Assembly: GCA_041398785.1 (NCBI GenBank)
Contig: JAWKUA010000021.1
Coordinates: 66,347 to 130,346, forward strand
Direction of reading: 5' to 3'
Source of the DNA: Planctomycetaceae bacterium
GTDB taxonomy: Bacteria > Planctomycetota > Planctomycetia > Planctomycetales > Planctomycetaceae
Length of the DNA: 64,000 nucleotides
Positions within the stretch are counted from its first letter, which is position 1; the number at the start of each line of letters is the position of its first letter. Both the position numbers and the translations under genes were made by a program. Positions 10,529 to 19,264 of this stretch are shown here, in pieces. The notes under the pieces were generated by a model. That model worked only from the letters and a program-made list of their open reading frames with translations. It ran no database searches and was not told the origin of the DNA.

Positions 10529-11833
10529 ATGGTTCAATCACAATCCAGCGACGTTGTTATCACCGGGATCGGAGTTGTGTCTCCGATCGGGATCGGTCCC
10601 GATGCCTTCTGGCAGAACCTTTCCGAAGGTCGCTGCGGGTTCCGTCGCAGCGAGTTGCTGTCATACGTCGGGACTCCGGGGTGCATCGGCGGCGAAGTCA
10701 GTGAGTTCAACGACACGACGGCAAAGAAGGACCACCTGAAGTCGCTTCGCAAGAGTCTGAAAGTGATGTGCCGCGAGATTCAACTGGGCGTTGCGTCGGC
10801 CATTCAGGCCATGGGAAACGCGGGGCTGTCGGAAGGCTCTTACCCGCCCGATCGCGTGGGTGTCGACTTCGGCGCGAACCTGATGTCCAGTCCTCCGGAG
10901 GTTCTGCTGGGCGGCGTGGCGAAGTGTCTGACAGAACGAAACGGTACAGAGTGCTTCGATTTCTCCAAATGGGGCGAACACGGGTTGTCCGGGATGGAGC
11001 CACTGTGGCTGCTGCGGTATCTGCCGAACATGCCGGGCTGTCACATCGGCATCGCTCTGCAGGCCTGCGGTCCGAATAACTCCATCACGCACGACGAAGC
11101 ATCCGGCGGACTGGCGATCAACGAAGCCGCCAACATCATCCGTCGCGGACGTGCGGACGTGATGATCACCGGCACCACGGGAACTCGCTGGCATGTCGTC
11201 AAAGCCGCGCAGCACCAGAAATGGGACGCTCTGGCCGACGGCGCAGCCGGCGAACACTGCCGGCCATTCGACCGGGACCGCACGGGAGAATTCCTTTCGG
11301 AAGCATCGTGCACACTGATTCTGGAATCAAAGGCTCATGCCGAAGCCCGTGGTGCCAGGATTCTGGCAACGCTGCTGGGCAGCGGTTCCGCCTGCGTGGC
11401 CGCTTCCGACGGGAGTGTCAACGAACAGAAGGCGGTCGAACTGGCGGCATCCGTGGCAATGAAGCAGGCGAATGTCACTCCGGACCAGATCGGTCACGTC
11501 AGCGCTGCCGGCAGTGGTCATCCGGAACGTGACCTTCACGAAGCAAGGGCGATCCGGCAGCTCTTCGGCAGTCAGGCTGACAAAGTGCCGGTCACAGCCT
11601 GCAAGAGTTACTTCGGAAGCGCGGGCAGCGGTTCGTCTCTGTGCGAACTTGCCGCTTCCGTGCTGGCGCTGCAGCACGGCCTGATTCCGAAAACGCTGAA
11701 CTTTGAAACGCCGGACCCGCAGGCACCGCTGAATGTTGTGCACGGTGAGCATCAGCCGACCGACAACCGGGTGTTCTTAAAAACCAGCGTGACGCGGATG
11801 GGGCAGGCCAGCGCGGTTGTCATCGGCGTCTAG
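10529..11833 (+). CDS. Beta-ketoacyl-ACP synthase homologue lacking both catalytic histidines
   Basis: A 434-residue thiolase-fold protein of the KAS I/II (FabB/FabF) family. The N-terminus (VVITGIGVVSPIG) and the nucleophile region (QACGPNNS, C180) are typical. The two histidines of the Cys-His-His triad are replaced: the NAHGT position reads SAAGS (A327) and the KSxxGH position reads KSYFGS, leaving K359 but Ser at 364. Normal condensing activity by decarboxylation is therefore doubtful; it may act like a chain-length factor, a decarboxylase-type partner or an acyl carrier. It stands alone, with no acyl carrier protein or reductase gene nearby. Confidence 0.85.
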   Translation: MVQSQSSDVVITGIGVVSPIGIGPDAFWQNLSEGRCGFRRSELLSYVGTPGCIGGEVSEFNDTTAKKDHLKSLRKSLKVMCREIQLGVASAIQAMGNAGLSEGSYPPDRVGVDFGANLMSSPPEVLLGGVAKCLTERNGTECFDFSKWGEHGLSGMEPLWLLRYLPNMPGCHIGIALQACGPNNSITHDEASGGLAINEAANIIRRGRADVMITGTTGTRWHVVKAAQHQKWDALADGAAGEHCRPFDRDRTGEFLSEASCTLILESKAHAEARGARILATLLGSGSACVAASDGSVNEQKAVELAASVAMKQANVTPDQIGHVSAAGSGHPERDLHEARAIRQLFGSQADKVPVTACKSYFGSAGSGSSLCELAASVLALQHGLIPKTLNFETPDPQAPLNVVHGEHQPTDNRVFLKTSVTRMGQASAVVIGV

Positions 11834-11978
11834 TGCCCCTGGTCAATGTGTCCTGACGTGTGGCACAGGCTTTGTCAGTGCGTCTGCGCTGCGGAGACCA
11901 CCGGCACAGCCAGTGCCACACAACTCATGAATTCAGTATCGACAAAGCACTGGATTCGCCGAACCGAGGGGGGCGTCG

Positions 11979-12575
11979 TCAGCAGTTTCGGTATTTGTCA
12001 TTCAGACCGGTGCCGGCAAGGATCAGCGGAACGATCTTCGCAAGCCGCTGTGTTTTGGTTTCCTGTCGTTTGGCTCCGGCGATGTAATCGGCGTACTCAC
12101 GCTGCCTGCCTTTCGTCAGATTTTCGAATGCCGCCGCGGCGCGCCTGTCCGCCGAAAGAGCCGCTTTCAGTTCCCGTGGAATCTCAATCGACTTATTTCG
12201 GTTCGGCTTGATCTCCTGCCCCTTTTCCTGCAGAGCGACAGCTTCGCGGACGTACGCACGGATTGACCGGGACCTGATGTCTTTTGCCGACTGGAACCTC
12301 CACTGCCGCATGGCCTTCGCCGGGTTGTCATCGGACGTAATCAGCACGCCATCCGGATCACTCAGCAGCGCTCCCTGAAAGAACCACAGACCGCAGTAAG
12401 ATTTAAACGATCCGATTCCCACCAGGTTTTTCCCACGCCATGTGTAACACGGCGCGCCCCACTTCAGCGTCTCCTCCAGTTCCGTCCCGTTCAGGATCTT
12501 CCGAAGCTGCATCAGTTCCTTCTGCCACTGTGTTTCCCCGGCGATGTATTCGTCAACACTCTGATAGCGTTTCAT
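11979..12575 (-). CDS. YdeI/OmpD-associated family protein with DUF1801-type domain
   Basis: A 198-residue cytoplasmic protein. The first 110 residues match the DUF1801/YdhG-like fold (SVDEYIAG, ETLKWGAPCYTW, WFFQGALLSDP), and the C-terminal part (IEIPRELKAALSADRRAAAAFENL...QREYADYIAGAKRQETKTQR) is the YdeI/OmpD-associated motif. Family members have been linked to bacteriocin protection and stress, with no firm biochemical role. It converges on the ketoacyl-synthase gene with a 145-base gap and is transcribed alone. Confidence 0.8.
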   Translation of the reverse strand: MKRYQSVDEYIAGETQWQKELMQLRKILNGTELEETLKWGAPCYTWRGKNLVGIGSFKSYCGLWFFQGALLSDPDGVLITSDDNPAKAMRQWRFQSAKDIRSRSIRAYVREAVALQEKGQEIKPNRNKSIEIPRELKAALSADRRAAAAFENLTKGRQREYADYIAGAKRQETKTQRLAKIVPLILAGTGLNDKYRNC

Positions 12576-12986
12576 GCGGCACCCTTTCCCGGAACACAGC
12601 AGCGTGCCCCGCGGATTTCGAACTGGCTGTGGACTTACGATGAGGACGCGAAGGCGAGTGGCAGCTGAGTTATTACCGCCAGTCCAGGGTACAGGCTCTT
12701 CTGCCTGTCGTCAAAGACGTCGATGCTGCTGGTTTCGGGTACGCATGATACCGGATTTCGCGCAGCACGAACCGTTGCCCTCGCCAGTCAGCGCCTTCAG
12801 GGATTCGCACGTGGCGGGACCTTCGCTGAGCTGCTGGATGCGTACGAAGGAATGGAACGGATGCTCGCGGCGTTGCTGTGCGGGGTGGTCTTCCGAAGGC
12901 GGAGCCTTCCTGGCCTTGCGTTCCAGGGTCGGATCACTGGAACGAGAAGCATGCGTTGTTCGCCGTTGGTACTCCGTCGACGCGAA
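12576..12986 (+). other. Intergenic stretch without recognisable gene
   Basis: The 411 bases between the YdeI-family gene and phoB carry only short overlapping frames without recognisable family features. No clear terminator, tRNA or repeat was seen. Confidence 0.5.
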
Positions 12987-13676
12987 TTATTTCCGCTGAA
13001 ACCGGTAACCGACGCCTCGAACCGTTTCGACGACGCTGGCAGTGGCATCAAGTTTCTTTCGCAGCGAACGCACGTGGACGTCGATCGTGCGCTCCAGAGC
13101 GTTGGCGTCTTCGCCGCGAGCGGTGTCCATGAGTTCGTTGCGGGAAAACGGGCGTCCCGGCTGGCTGGCCATTGTCCACAGCAGCCGGAACTCGGTGGGC
13201 GTCAGATCGAGGTCGCGACCGTCGGAGGTGGCAGTGTGCTGCACGCGGTCGATTTCGATGCCGTGCAGTGAGATTCGGTCTTTAGGAGAACTGCTGGTTT
13301 CGCTTCGCCGCAGCAGCGCCTTGACGCGGTGAATCAGCGGCCGAACTCGGAACGGCTTTGTGACGTAGTCGTCGGCTCCCATGTTGAATCCGACGATTTC
13401 GTCGGTTTCTTCGCTGCGAGCGGTCAGCATCAGTACTCGCACATCCTGAGTTCTGCTGTCACTTTTCAGGTGCCGGCAAACCTGCAGGCCGTCCATTCCA
13501 GGCAGCATCAGGTCCAGCACAACCAGATCAGGAACAACCGACTGCGCTTTCAGCAAACCGTCACGTCCGTCACGCTCCCACAAGACTCGAAAGTTTTCCT
13601 TTTCGAGATTGTAGATCACGACGTCGGCAATCGACTTTTCATCTTCGATCACCAGAACAGTTTGTGGCTGCATCAT
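12987..13676 (-). CDS. phoB: Phosphate-regulon type response regulator
   Basis: An OmpR/PhoB-family regulator. From the ATG at 13676 it is 229 residues, the usual PhoB length; a longer frame reaches 13769 but adds 31 residues with no similarity, and a second ATG lies at 13673. The receiver domain (about 1-125) has the acidic pocket in VIEDEKS, the phosphoacceptor Asp in VVLDLMLPGMDG, and the Lys in DDYVTKPF. The C-terminal winged helix ends in the typical LRKKLD..VETVRGVGYRF. It lies downstream of phoU, and no PhoR-type kinase gene is in the window. Confidence 0.9.
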   Translation of the reverse strand: MMQPQTVLVIEDEKSIADVVIYNLEKENFRVLWERDGRDGLLKAQSVVPDLVVLDLMLPGMDGLQVCRHLKSDSRTQDVRVLMLTARSEETDEIVGFNMGADDYVTKPFRVRPLIHRVKALLRRSETSSSPKDRISLHGIEIDRVQHTATSDGRDLDLTPTEFRLLWTMASQPGRPFSRNELMDTARGEDANALERTIDVHVRSLRKKLDATASVVETVRGVGYRFQRK

Positions 13677-14080
13677 TCTGTTCTCTGTCAGAACCGAAAT
13701 CCCTGGAACTGCTGACAAGACAACTTCGGAGGCTCGCGAAGGTTTTATTGGAGCGGTTCCAAATTCCACCGCAGACTATGAATGCTGCGATCAGATGCCA
13801 GCCCGACTTCCGTCCCTTCACAGGATCTTAACACATTGGCGGCAGACGGTTTTGACTGCTTTCTATGTTCCAGCCGTTCCGCGATTTGTTCTGAGTTCCG
13901 ACGTCCGAGCCGCACCACTGATTCGGGTGATTGTTCCAAATGTAAATTCGAAAACTGCCGCGGTGCAGCCTGTCAGGTGGCGCGCAATAGACTGACGGAA
14001 GGCTGCCGGATCAGAATCGCGGCTGAAGGACCGCGGTCCGTATTACCGATGGACTGTCGGGCCTGCCGCATCGGTCGCTG
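13677..14080 (-). other. Intergenic stretch between phoU and phoB
   Basis: These 404 bases separate phoU from phoB on the minus strand. Only short frames are seen, none with recognisable similarity, and no remnant of a sensor kinase. The gap suggests phoB may have its own promoter; none could be assigned with confidence. Confidence 0.5.
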
Positions 14081-14749
14081 TCACGTACTGCGCTGCAGAC
14101 CCGGGTGACGAATAATCTCTCCTTCGACCAGGTAGACAACATCTTCGGCGATATTTGTCGCATGGTCCGCGACACGTTCAATATGCCGAATCGCCGAAAA
14201 CAGGTGCATCGCCGGTTCAATGAACTCCGGTCGTGACTGCATCACGGACCGTGTTTCATTCAGCAGTTCCACATTCAAAGCGTCGACGCCGTCATCACGG
14301 CTGCAAACGGACCGGGCCAGTTGAGAATCCGATTCGACGTAGGCATCAATGCTGGAATGCAGCATCGAGAGTGCTTCCTGCGACATCTCGGCCAATCGGT
14401 CCGGGATGGGAAAGCCGGGAAACGCGGAGATTCCGTCGGCTCGCTGGGCAATGCTGACGGACAGGTCGGCCACGCGTTCCAGTTCGCCGGTAATCTTCAT
14501 CACGGCCGCGACTCGCCGCAGATCATGGGCGACGGGATGGTACAGAGCCAGAATCTTCAGGCATTCCTCTTCGATATGGACATCCCATTCGTCGACCTGT
14601 TTGTCTCGGCCTGCAAGTTCAGCGCCCAATTCTCTGGGCTGATTGATCAGTCCTTCGACGGCGTCGCTGATGTGTTCCTCCACCATGGAACACATTGTCA
14701 CCAGATCGCGGTGAAGATTGTCCATCTCCCGTATGAAGTGCAGCGTCAT
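14081..14749 (-). CDS. phoU: Phosphate signalling protein PhoU
   Basis: A 222-residue all-helical protein of two tandem PhoU domains, each with the metal-binding E..xxDxxxE-type helix (GELERVADLSVSIA and IRHIERVADHATNIAED). In this family PhoU links the Pst transporter to the PhoR/PhoB system and limits phosphate uptake. It lies 42 bases after pstB in the same direction, the usual order. The length is normal. Confidence 0.93.
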   Translation of the reverse strand: MTLHFIREMDNLHRDLVTMCSMVEEHISDAVEGLINQPRELGAELAGRDKQVDEWDVHIEEECLKILALYHPVAHDLRRVAAVMKITGELERVADLSVSIAQRADGISAFPGFPIPDRLAEMSQEALSMLHSSIDAYVESDSQLARSVCSRDDGVDALNVELLNETRSVMQSRPEFIEPAMHLFSAIRHIERVADHATNIAEDVVYLVEGEIIRHPGLQRST

Positions 14750-14791
14750 AAGAATGGTTGCCGATGAGCGGTGATGCTGGAGTTCTGTAGT

Positions 14792-15661
14792 CTATCCAAA
14801 ACGCCCGGTGATGTAGTCTTCCGTCTTCTTTTCCTTTGGTGAGGTAAACATCCGGATTGTGGGGCCGACTTCGATCAGGCGGCCCTCATAGAAGAACGCC
14901 GTCTGATGGCTCACGCGTGACGCCTGCTGCATATTGTGAGTCACGATCACGATCGTGTACTGGGCACACAGTTCGCCGATCAGATCCTCAATGCGAGCCG
15001 TACTGGCCGGGTCAAGAGCGGAAGCGGGTTCGTCCATCAGGATGATTTCCGGGTTTGTGGCCAGCGCACGGGCGATGCACAATCGCTGCTGCTGTCCGCC
15101 GGAAAGGGCCATCGCGGATTCGTTCAGGCGATCCTTCACCTCATCCCACAGAGCGGCCTTCTGAAGGCAGGACTCCACGCGATCAGCCAGAACAGCGCGG
15201 TTCCGTTCGCCGGCGATTCGAGGACCGTAGGCGACGTTGTCAAAGATGGACTTTGGAAACGGAGTTGACTTCTGAAACACCATTCCGACATGCTGGCGCA
15301 ACAGGACCACGTCGATATCCGGAGCGTTGACGTCCTGTCCCTCGACATGCAGCGTGCCGGTACAGCGTGTTCCTTCGATCAGGTCATTCATGCGGTTCAG
15401 TGTCCGCAGAAAGGTGCTTTTGCCGCAGCCTGACGGTCCGATCAGAGCCATCACGGATCGTTCGGGAATCTTCAGACTGACGTCGAACAGAACCTGGTGC
15501 GTGCCGTAATAGAAGCCCAGTTCATGTGCGACAATGGAATGCCGGTGTCCTGACATATCCTGATCACGATCAATCCCGGCCACGGACGGCGGTATCGACA
15601 CGGACATCGTTTCGTCGGATGCTCTTGCCGTCTTCATGGATGACTTGGCGCGCTGGTCCAT
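14792..15661 (-). CDS. pstB: Phosphate ABC transporter ATP-binding protein
   Basis: A 289-residue ATPase energising phosphate import. Walker A is GPSGCGKST, the signature LSGGQQQRLCIARAL, Walker B IILMDEPASALD and the switch His is in VIVTHNM; the PstB-type TLNRMNDLIEG follows Walker A. The family core begins near residue 42 (IVAHELGFYYG), so the first 35-40 residues are extra, and internal starts (Met 9, 19 or 36) are possible. Confidence 0.94.
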   Translation of the reverse strand: MDQRAKSSMKTARASDETMSVSIPPSVAGIDRDQDMSGHRHSIVAHELGFYYGTHQVLFDVSLKIPERSVMALIGPSGCGKSTFLRTLNRMNDLIEGTRCTGTLHVEGQDVNAPDIDVVLLRQHVGMVFQKSTPFPKSIFDNVAYGPRIAGERNRAVLADRVESCLQKAALWDEVKDRLNESAMALSGGQQQRLCIARALATNPEIILMDEPASALDPASTARIEDLIGELCAQYTIVIVTHNMQQASRVSHQTAFFYEGRLIEVGPTIRMFTSPKEKKTEDYITGRFG

Positions 15662-15799
15662 TGGCTCACTGCGGATCAGATTGACACTCTTTCCTGAGGG
15701 ACACCGTGAAGCACGGGACAGGCATCGAAATGTATCGATGATGGCGGGTGGTTTCGTTGTCTTTCCCGGTAACGCTACTGTTTTGCTGAGTCCGTTTTC

Positions 15800-16813
15800 T
15801 TACCACATGATTTTCTTGCGGGCACGCTGTCGAACGTAGATCGCCAGACCGTTGAAGCACAGCAGCACAACCAGCAGGACAACAATTCCTGCCGCCGCGA
15901 CAGGTTTGAAATCATCGCCGGGCAGTTTGGCCCAGTAGAAGATCTCAATCGGCATCGCAGAAAAACGATCGACTGGCGCCGCGAAAATCAAGGCGGGATT
16001 ACGAATCAGGTCCATTGGAGAATCGACGCCTCCCGGACAGAAGCGGGCAACCGTGACTGCTCCCACCATGATCAGCGGTGCCGTTTCACCGATCGCGCGG
16101 GAGATCGAGAGGATGACTCCCGTGACGATTCCCGGCAACGCTGCCGGAACGACCTGGTGCCACACAGTCTGCCATCGCGTGGCTCCCAGAGCAAACGACG
16201 CCGCTCGAATCGTTCCCGGCACGGCTCGAAGAGACTCCTGAGCCGCGATAATCACGACGGGCAGGATGACCAGTGTCATTGTCAGCGACCCGGCCAGAAC
16301 CGTTTTGCCCAGCGGAATCGGAATCTGGATGAAGCCCAGGAGTTTGATGACCGTTGTGCCGCGGCTGGCCGTGGCGAACAAGTCAAACATCCTGACGAAG
16401 ACCGTCAGTCCGAGCATTCCGTAGACGATCGACGGAACGCCGGCCAGATTGGACAGGTTGACTTTGATGATCTGTGTCAGCCGCCCGGGCCCGGCATATT
16501 CTTCGAGGTAAACTGCAGACCCAACGCCAATGGGAATCGCCAGCACTGCTGTCAGCGAGATCAGCCAGAACGAACCCCAGAGTCCCGCCAGAATGCCGGC
16601 GCGATCGGCGAATGCGGAATCGACGTTTGTGATGTACGTCCAGTCCAGGCGATGCATTGCCGTCCAGACGACGGTACCGATCAGAATGGCCAGGATCCCC
16701 AGGCCGCTGTATGTCGCGACGGCGCAGACCGCGCTGAAGATCCGTGACGACCTGAGTCTTCGCTGGACGTTCGATCCGGGAGCCGTCAGAGTAAACGAAG
16801 GCGATTTGCTCAT
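15800..16813 (-). CDS. pstA: Phosphate ABC transporter permease PstA
   Basis: A 337-residue permease with six main hydrophobic helices plus an N-terminal one. The EAA-type coupling loop is RAASFALGATRWQTVWHQVVPAALPGI, followed by SRAIGETAPLIMVG, which is specific to PstA. The start overlaps the pstC stop by four bases (ATGA), so the two permeases are probably made in equal amounts. A 138-base gap precedes pstB. Confidence 0.94.
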   Translation of the reverse strand: MSKSPSFTLTAPGSNVQRRLRSSRIFSAVCAVATYSGLGILAILIGTVVWTAMHRLDWTYITNVDSAFADRAGILAGLWGSFWLISLTAVLAIPIGVGSAVYLEEYAGPGRLTQIIKVNLSNLAGVPSIVYGMLGLTVFVRMFDLFATASRGTTVIKLLGFIQIPIPLGKTVLAGSLTMTLVILPVVIIAAQESLRAVPGTIRAASFALGATRWQTVWHQVVPAALPGIVTGVILSISRAIGETAPLIMVGAVTVARFCPGGVDSPMDLIRNPALIFAAPVDRFSAMPIEIFYWAKLPGDDFKPVAAAGIVVLLVVLLCFNGLAIYVRQRARKKIMW

Positions 16814-17760
16814 TCGTAGACCTCCCGAAAGCGGCTCAGGATGTATTGGGAAATCAGGTTGATGGTGAGCGTAATCACAAACAGCGCCAGTCCCACGGCG
16901 TAGATGCTTTTAAATTCGATCGAGTTCGCGGAATCCTCACCGGATGTCTGACTGACCATGAAGGCGGTCATGGTCTGCATACTTTCAAACGGGTTTGCCG
17001 AAAGCTGTACCAGGCTGCCGCAGCAGATCGTAACAGCCATCGTTTCACCGACGGCTCTGGCGAACGCCAGCAGGATGGCGGCCAGAATTCCGGACAAAGC
17101 GGCGGGGACGACGATTCTGACCGACACGTCCAGCTTGGTGGCTCCCAGAGCGTACGCGGCGTCGCGCAGGCTGGTTGGCACGGCCCTCAGCACGTCTTCA
17201 CTCAGCGAAGCCACCGTCGGCGTGATCATGATACCAACCACGATTCCCGCGCTGGCTACGTTGTAAATGGAAACCTCAATCCCGAACAATCTCTGAAACA
17301 GCGGTTGCAGCACGTACGGGGTGATGAACGCCAGACCGAAGTAACCGAAGACGACGGTGGGGATCCCCGCAAGAAGTTCCAGGACGGGCTTTACGACGGA
17401 CCGTTCCCTGGGCGCTGCATATTCACTGAGATAGATGGCAGCTCCCAGTCCCAGCGGCACACCGATGCTGCAGGCGATGCTCGCAACCATCAGCGTACCC
17501 GAAAGCAGTGGCAGAATTCCAAAGTGTCCCGTGCTAGGGTTCCAGTCGGTATCGAGCAGAAACTGTTGCAGTGAAATGCGCTGAAAGAATGCCTTGCTGG
17601 GGCCGAACGTAAACACGCTGTCGTTGAGAAGTACCAGGATGATTCCGATCGTCGTCAGAATCGAAGCCAGAGCGCACCCCAGCAGCACCAGGTGGATCAG
17701 CTTTTCGTGAATTCGGCGAGGAGAGTTCCCGAAGTCGATTTGACGGCTGGAGTTGGCCAT
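16810..17760 (-). CDS. pstC: Phosphate ABC transporter permease PstC
   Basis: A 316-residue permease with six hydrophobic helices. The coupling loop DAAYALGATKLDVSVRIVVPAALSGI and the following ARAVGETMAVTI are typical of PstC, where the conserved Arg and Glu line the phosphate path. It forms the inner-membrane channel with PstA. It lies 207 bases after pstS. Confidence 0.94.
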   Translation of the reverse strand: MANSSRQIDFGNSPRRIHEKLIHLVLLGCALASILTTIGIILVLLNDSVFTFGPSKAFFQRISLQQFLLDTDWNPSTGHFGILPLLSGTLMVASIACSIGVPLGLGAAIYLSEYAAPRERSVVKPVLELLAGIPTVVFGYFGLAFITPYVLQPLFQRLFGIEVSIYNVASAGIVVGIMITPTVASLSEDVLRAVPTSLRDAAYALGATKLDVSVRIVVPAALSGILAAILLAFARAVGETMAVTICCGSLVQLSANPFESMQTMTAFMVSQTSGEDSANSIEFKSIYAVGLALFVITLTINLISQYILSRFREVYE

Positions 17761-17967
17761 CGGGACCGTGAATCCTGCTTCTCAGAGAGTCTTTCTCAAT
17801 TCCGTTTGCGCGCTGTGCGGGTGACTGCCGGAGCGATGAATCGGCAAGCACCGATGTGTGAGTTCTCGCCGGCTTGCGCGGCATCAGCAGCGCCCACATT
17901 CCGCGCGGCGTGATGGGCAACGAGATTGGTCATTCGCAATCGAGCGGCACTTCGGGCACACAGCTTT

Positions 17968-18936
17968 CTACTTGATCACTTCCGCCAGCCGATTGCGGCT
18001 TTCCTGAAGATCGCTTTCGCTGAGCAGAACGCAGCCAACTTCCGGGACGGCTTTTTGTCCGTCGTTCAGATAAAACTGGACAAAGTCCTGCAGTTCCGGT
18101 CGGGAAGCCAGTGATGCCTTGTTGACGTAAATGAAAACGGGTCTGGCCAGCGGCTTGTATTCGCCGGACTGGACGGTCTCCGGAGTCGGCAGAACGGCGT
18201 CTTTAAGATTGTCCGTCGCCGACACGGACAACAACTTGAGCTTCGACTGATTTTTCTGGTAATAGCCGTAGCCGAAGTATCCCAGGGCGTACTTGCTTCC
18301 GGCGACACCCGTGACCAGAACATTGTCGTCGGCGCTGGGGCTGTAGTCTTCGCGAGTGGCCTTTTCTTCGCCGTTGATGGCCTGAGTAAAGTAGTCAAAC
18401 GTCCCGCTTTCGCGACCGGGGCCGAACAGCTTGATTTCTTCGTCGGGCCATTCCGGGTTGACGTCTTTCCATGTCTTGACTGTGCTTCCAGGTTCCCAAA
18501 TCCTCTTCAAATCAGCGACGGTAATGGCATCGACCCAGTCGTTTTCCGGGTTCACAACGAGAGAAATCCCGTCCATTGCGACCTTCAACTCGACAAATTC
18601 TACGCCGTGTTCTTCGCAGACCTGCTTTTCCGAATCCTTGATCGGACGCGACGCGTCGTTGATGTCGGTGTGTCCCTGAGCGAATTCCTTGAATCCCGCA
18701 CCGGTTCCCGTGATTGTCAGAGCAATTTGCACATTCTTGTGACCGGCCGTTTCGAACAACTCACCGACCATTGACGTAATCGGGCCGACGGTGCTCGAAC
18801 CGTCCACGCTGATGCGTTTGAGATCGGAACTGACGAGCGTGTCGCCTTCCTTGACCTCTTCCACGCCGCAGCCGGCCAGAGTCAAGACGCCTCCAAACAG
18901 GACAGCCCAAACACACAGGTTCCGCATGACCTTCAC
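17968..18936 (-). CDS. pstS: Phosphate-binding lipoprotein PstS
   Basis: A 322-residue periplasmic phosphate receptor. The signal peptide ends in LAGC at residue 23, a good lipobox. Phosphate-contact motifs of the family are seen: VDGSSTVGP near 45, TGTGAGFKEFAQGHTDI with SRPI near 80-95, and GRESGTFDYF near 170. It is the first gene of the pst operon, and a TTAACA direct repeat 143 bases upstream suggests phosphate control. The C-terminus is short and polar. Confidence 0.93.
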   Translation of the reverse strand: MKVMRNLCVWAVLFGGVLTLAGCGVEEVKEGDTLVSSDLKRISVDGSSTVGPITSMVGELFETAGHKNVQIALTITGTGAGFKEFAQGHTDINDASRPIKDSEKQVCEEHGVEFVELKVAMDGISLVVNPENDWVDAITVADLKRIWEPGSTVKTWKDVNPEWPDEEIKLFGPGRESGTFDYFTQAINGEEKATREDYSPSADDNVLVTGVAGSKYALGYFGYGYYQKNQSKLKLLSVSATDNLKDAVLPTPETVQSGEYKPLARPVFIYVNKASLASRPELQDFVQFYLNDGQKAVPEVGCVLLSESDLQESRNRLAEVIK

Positions 18937-19264
18937 ACTCCTCCAGGAACAGGCACACTCCGCCGAATACCGGAAGTACCAAAATAAGGGCCAACTCCCG
19001 CGACCGACGCGACGCAGGAACTTCGCCCAACCTGCATTTCAATCCGGGTCAGGCACGGAACGGAGTCTCAAAACGGATTGTTAATGAATTGTTAAGAGAC
19101 GATACAGTTTGGCGAAGGAAATAAAAGTGAGAGCCGATGTGCCGAAATCCGGAAATTCGGCGTCCGAATTTCCGTCGCGGTCCGGGAACAGGACGCTGCG
19201 ATTTCCTGTGCTTCCCACCTCGGCTGGAGCAGCCGAAACTGGTGAATTCGGGGGCGCCCGCGAG
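18937..19264 (-). other. pstS upstream region
   Basis: These 328 bases between the ABC-2 permease stop and the pstS start hold the PhoP-box-like repeat at 19079-19095. No protein-coding frame with similarity is seen. The pst promoter is presumed to lie between the repeat and the gene, but no clear -10 element was identified. Confidence 0.55.
19079..19095 (-). promoter_or_regulatory. PhoP/PhoB-box-like direct repeat upstream of pstS
   Basis: On the minus strand two perfect TTAACA hexamers are separated by five bases (11-base period), in the direction of pstS. TTAACA repeats spaced by about five bases are the PhoP box of Bacillus subtilis, and PhoB boxes of other bacteria use the same 11-base period. 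The nearest repeat is 143 bases before the pstS start. A phoB gene lies in the same operon, so autoregulation is likely; binding itself is inferred. Confidence 0.6.

Noticed and set aside
12723..13271. 182-codon plus frame upstream of and over phoB
   Set aside because: Overlaps phoB in antisense and shows no family features; treated as chance.
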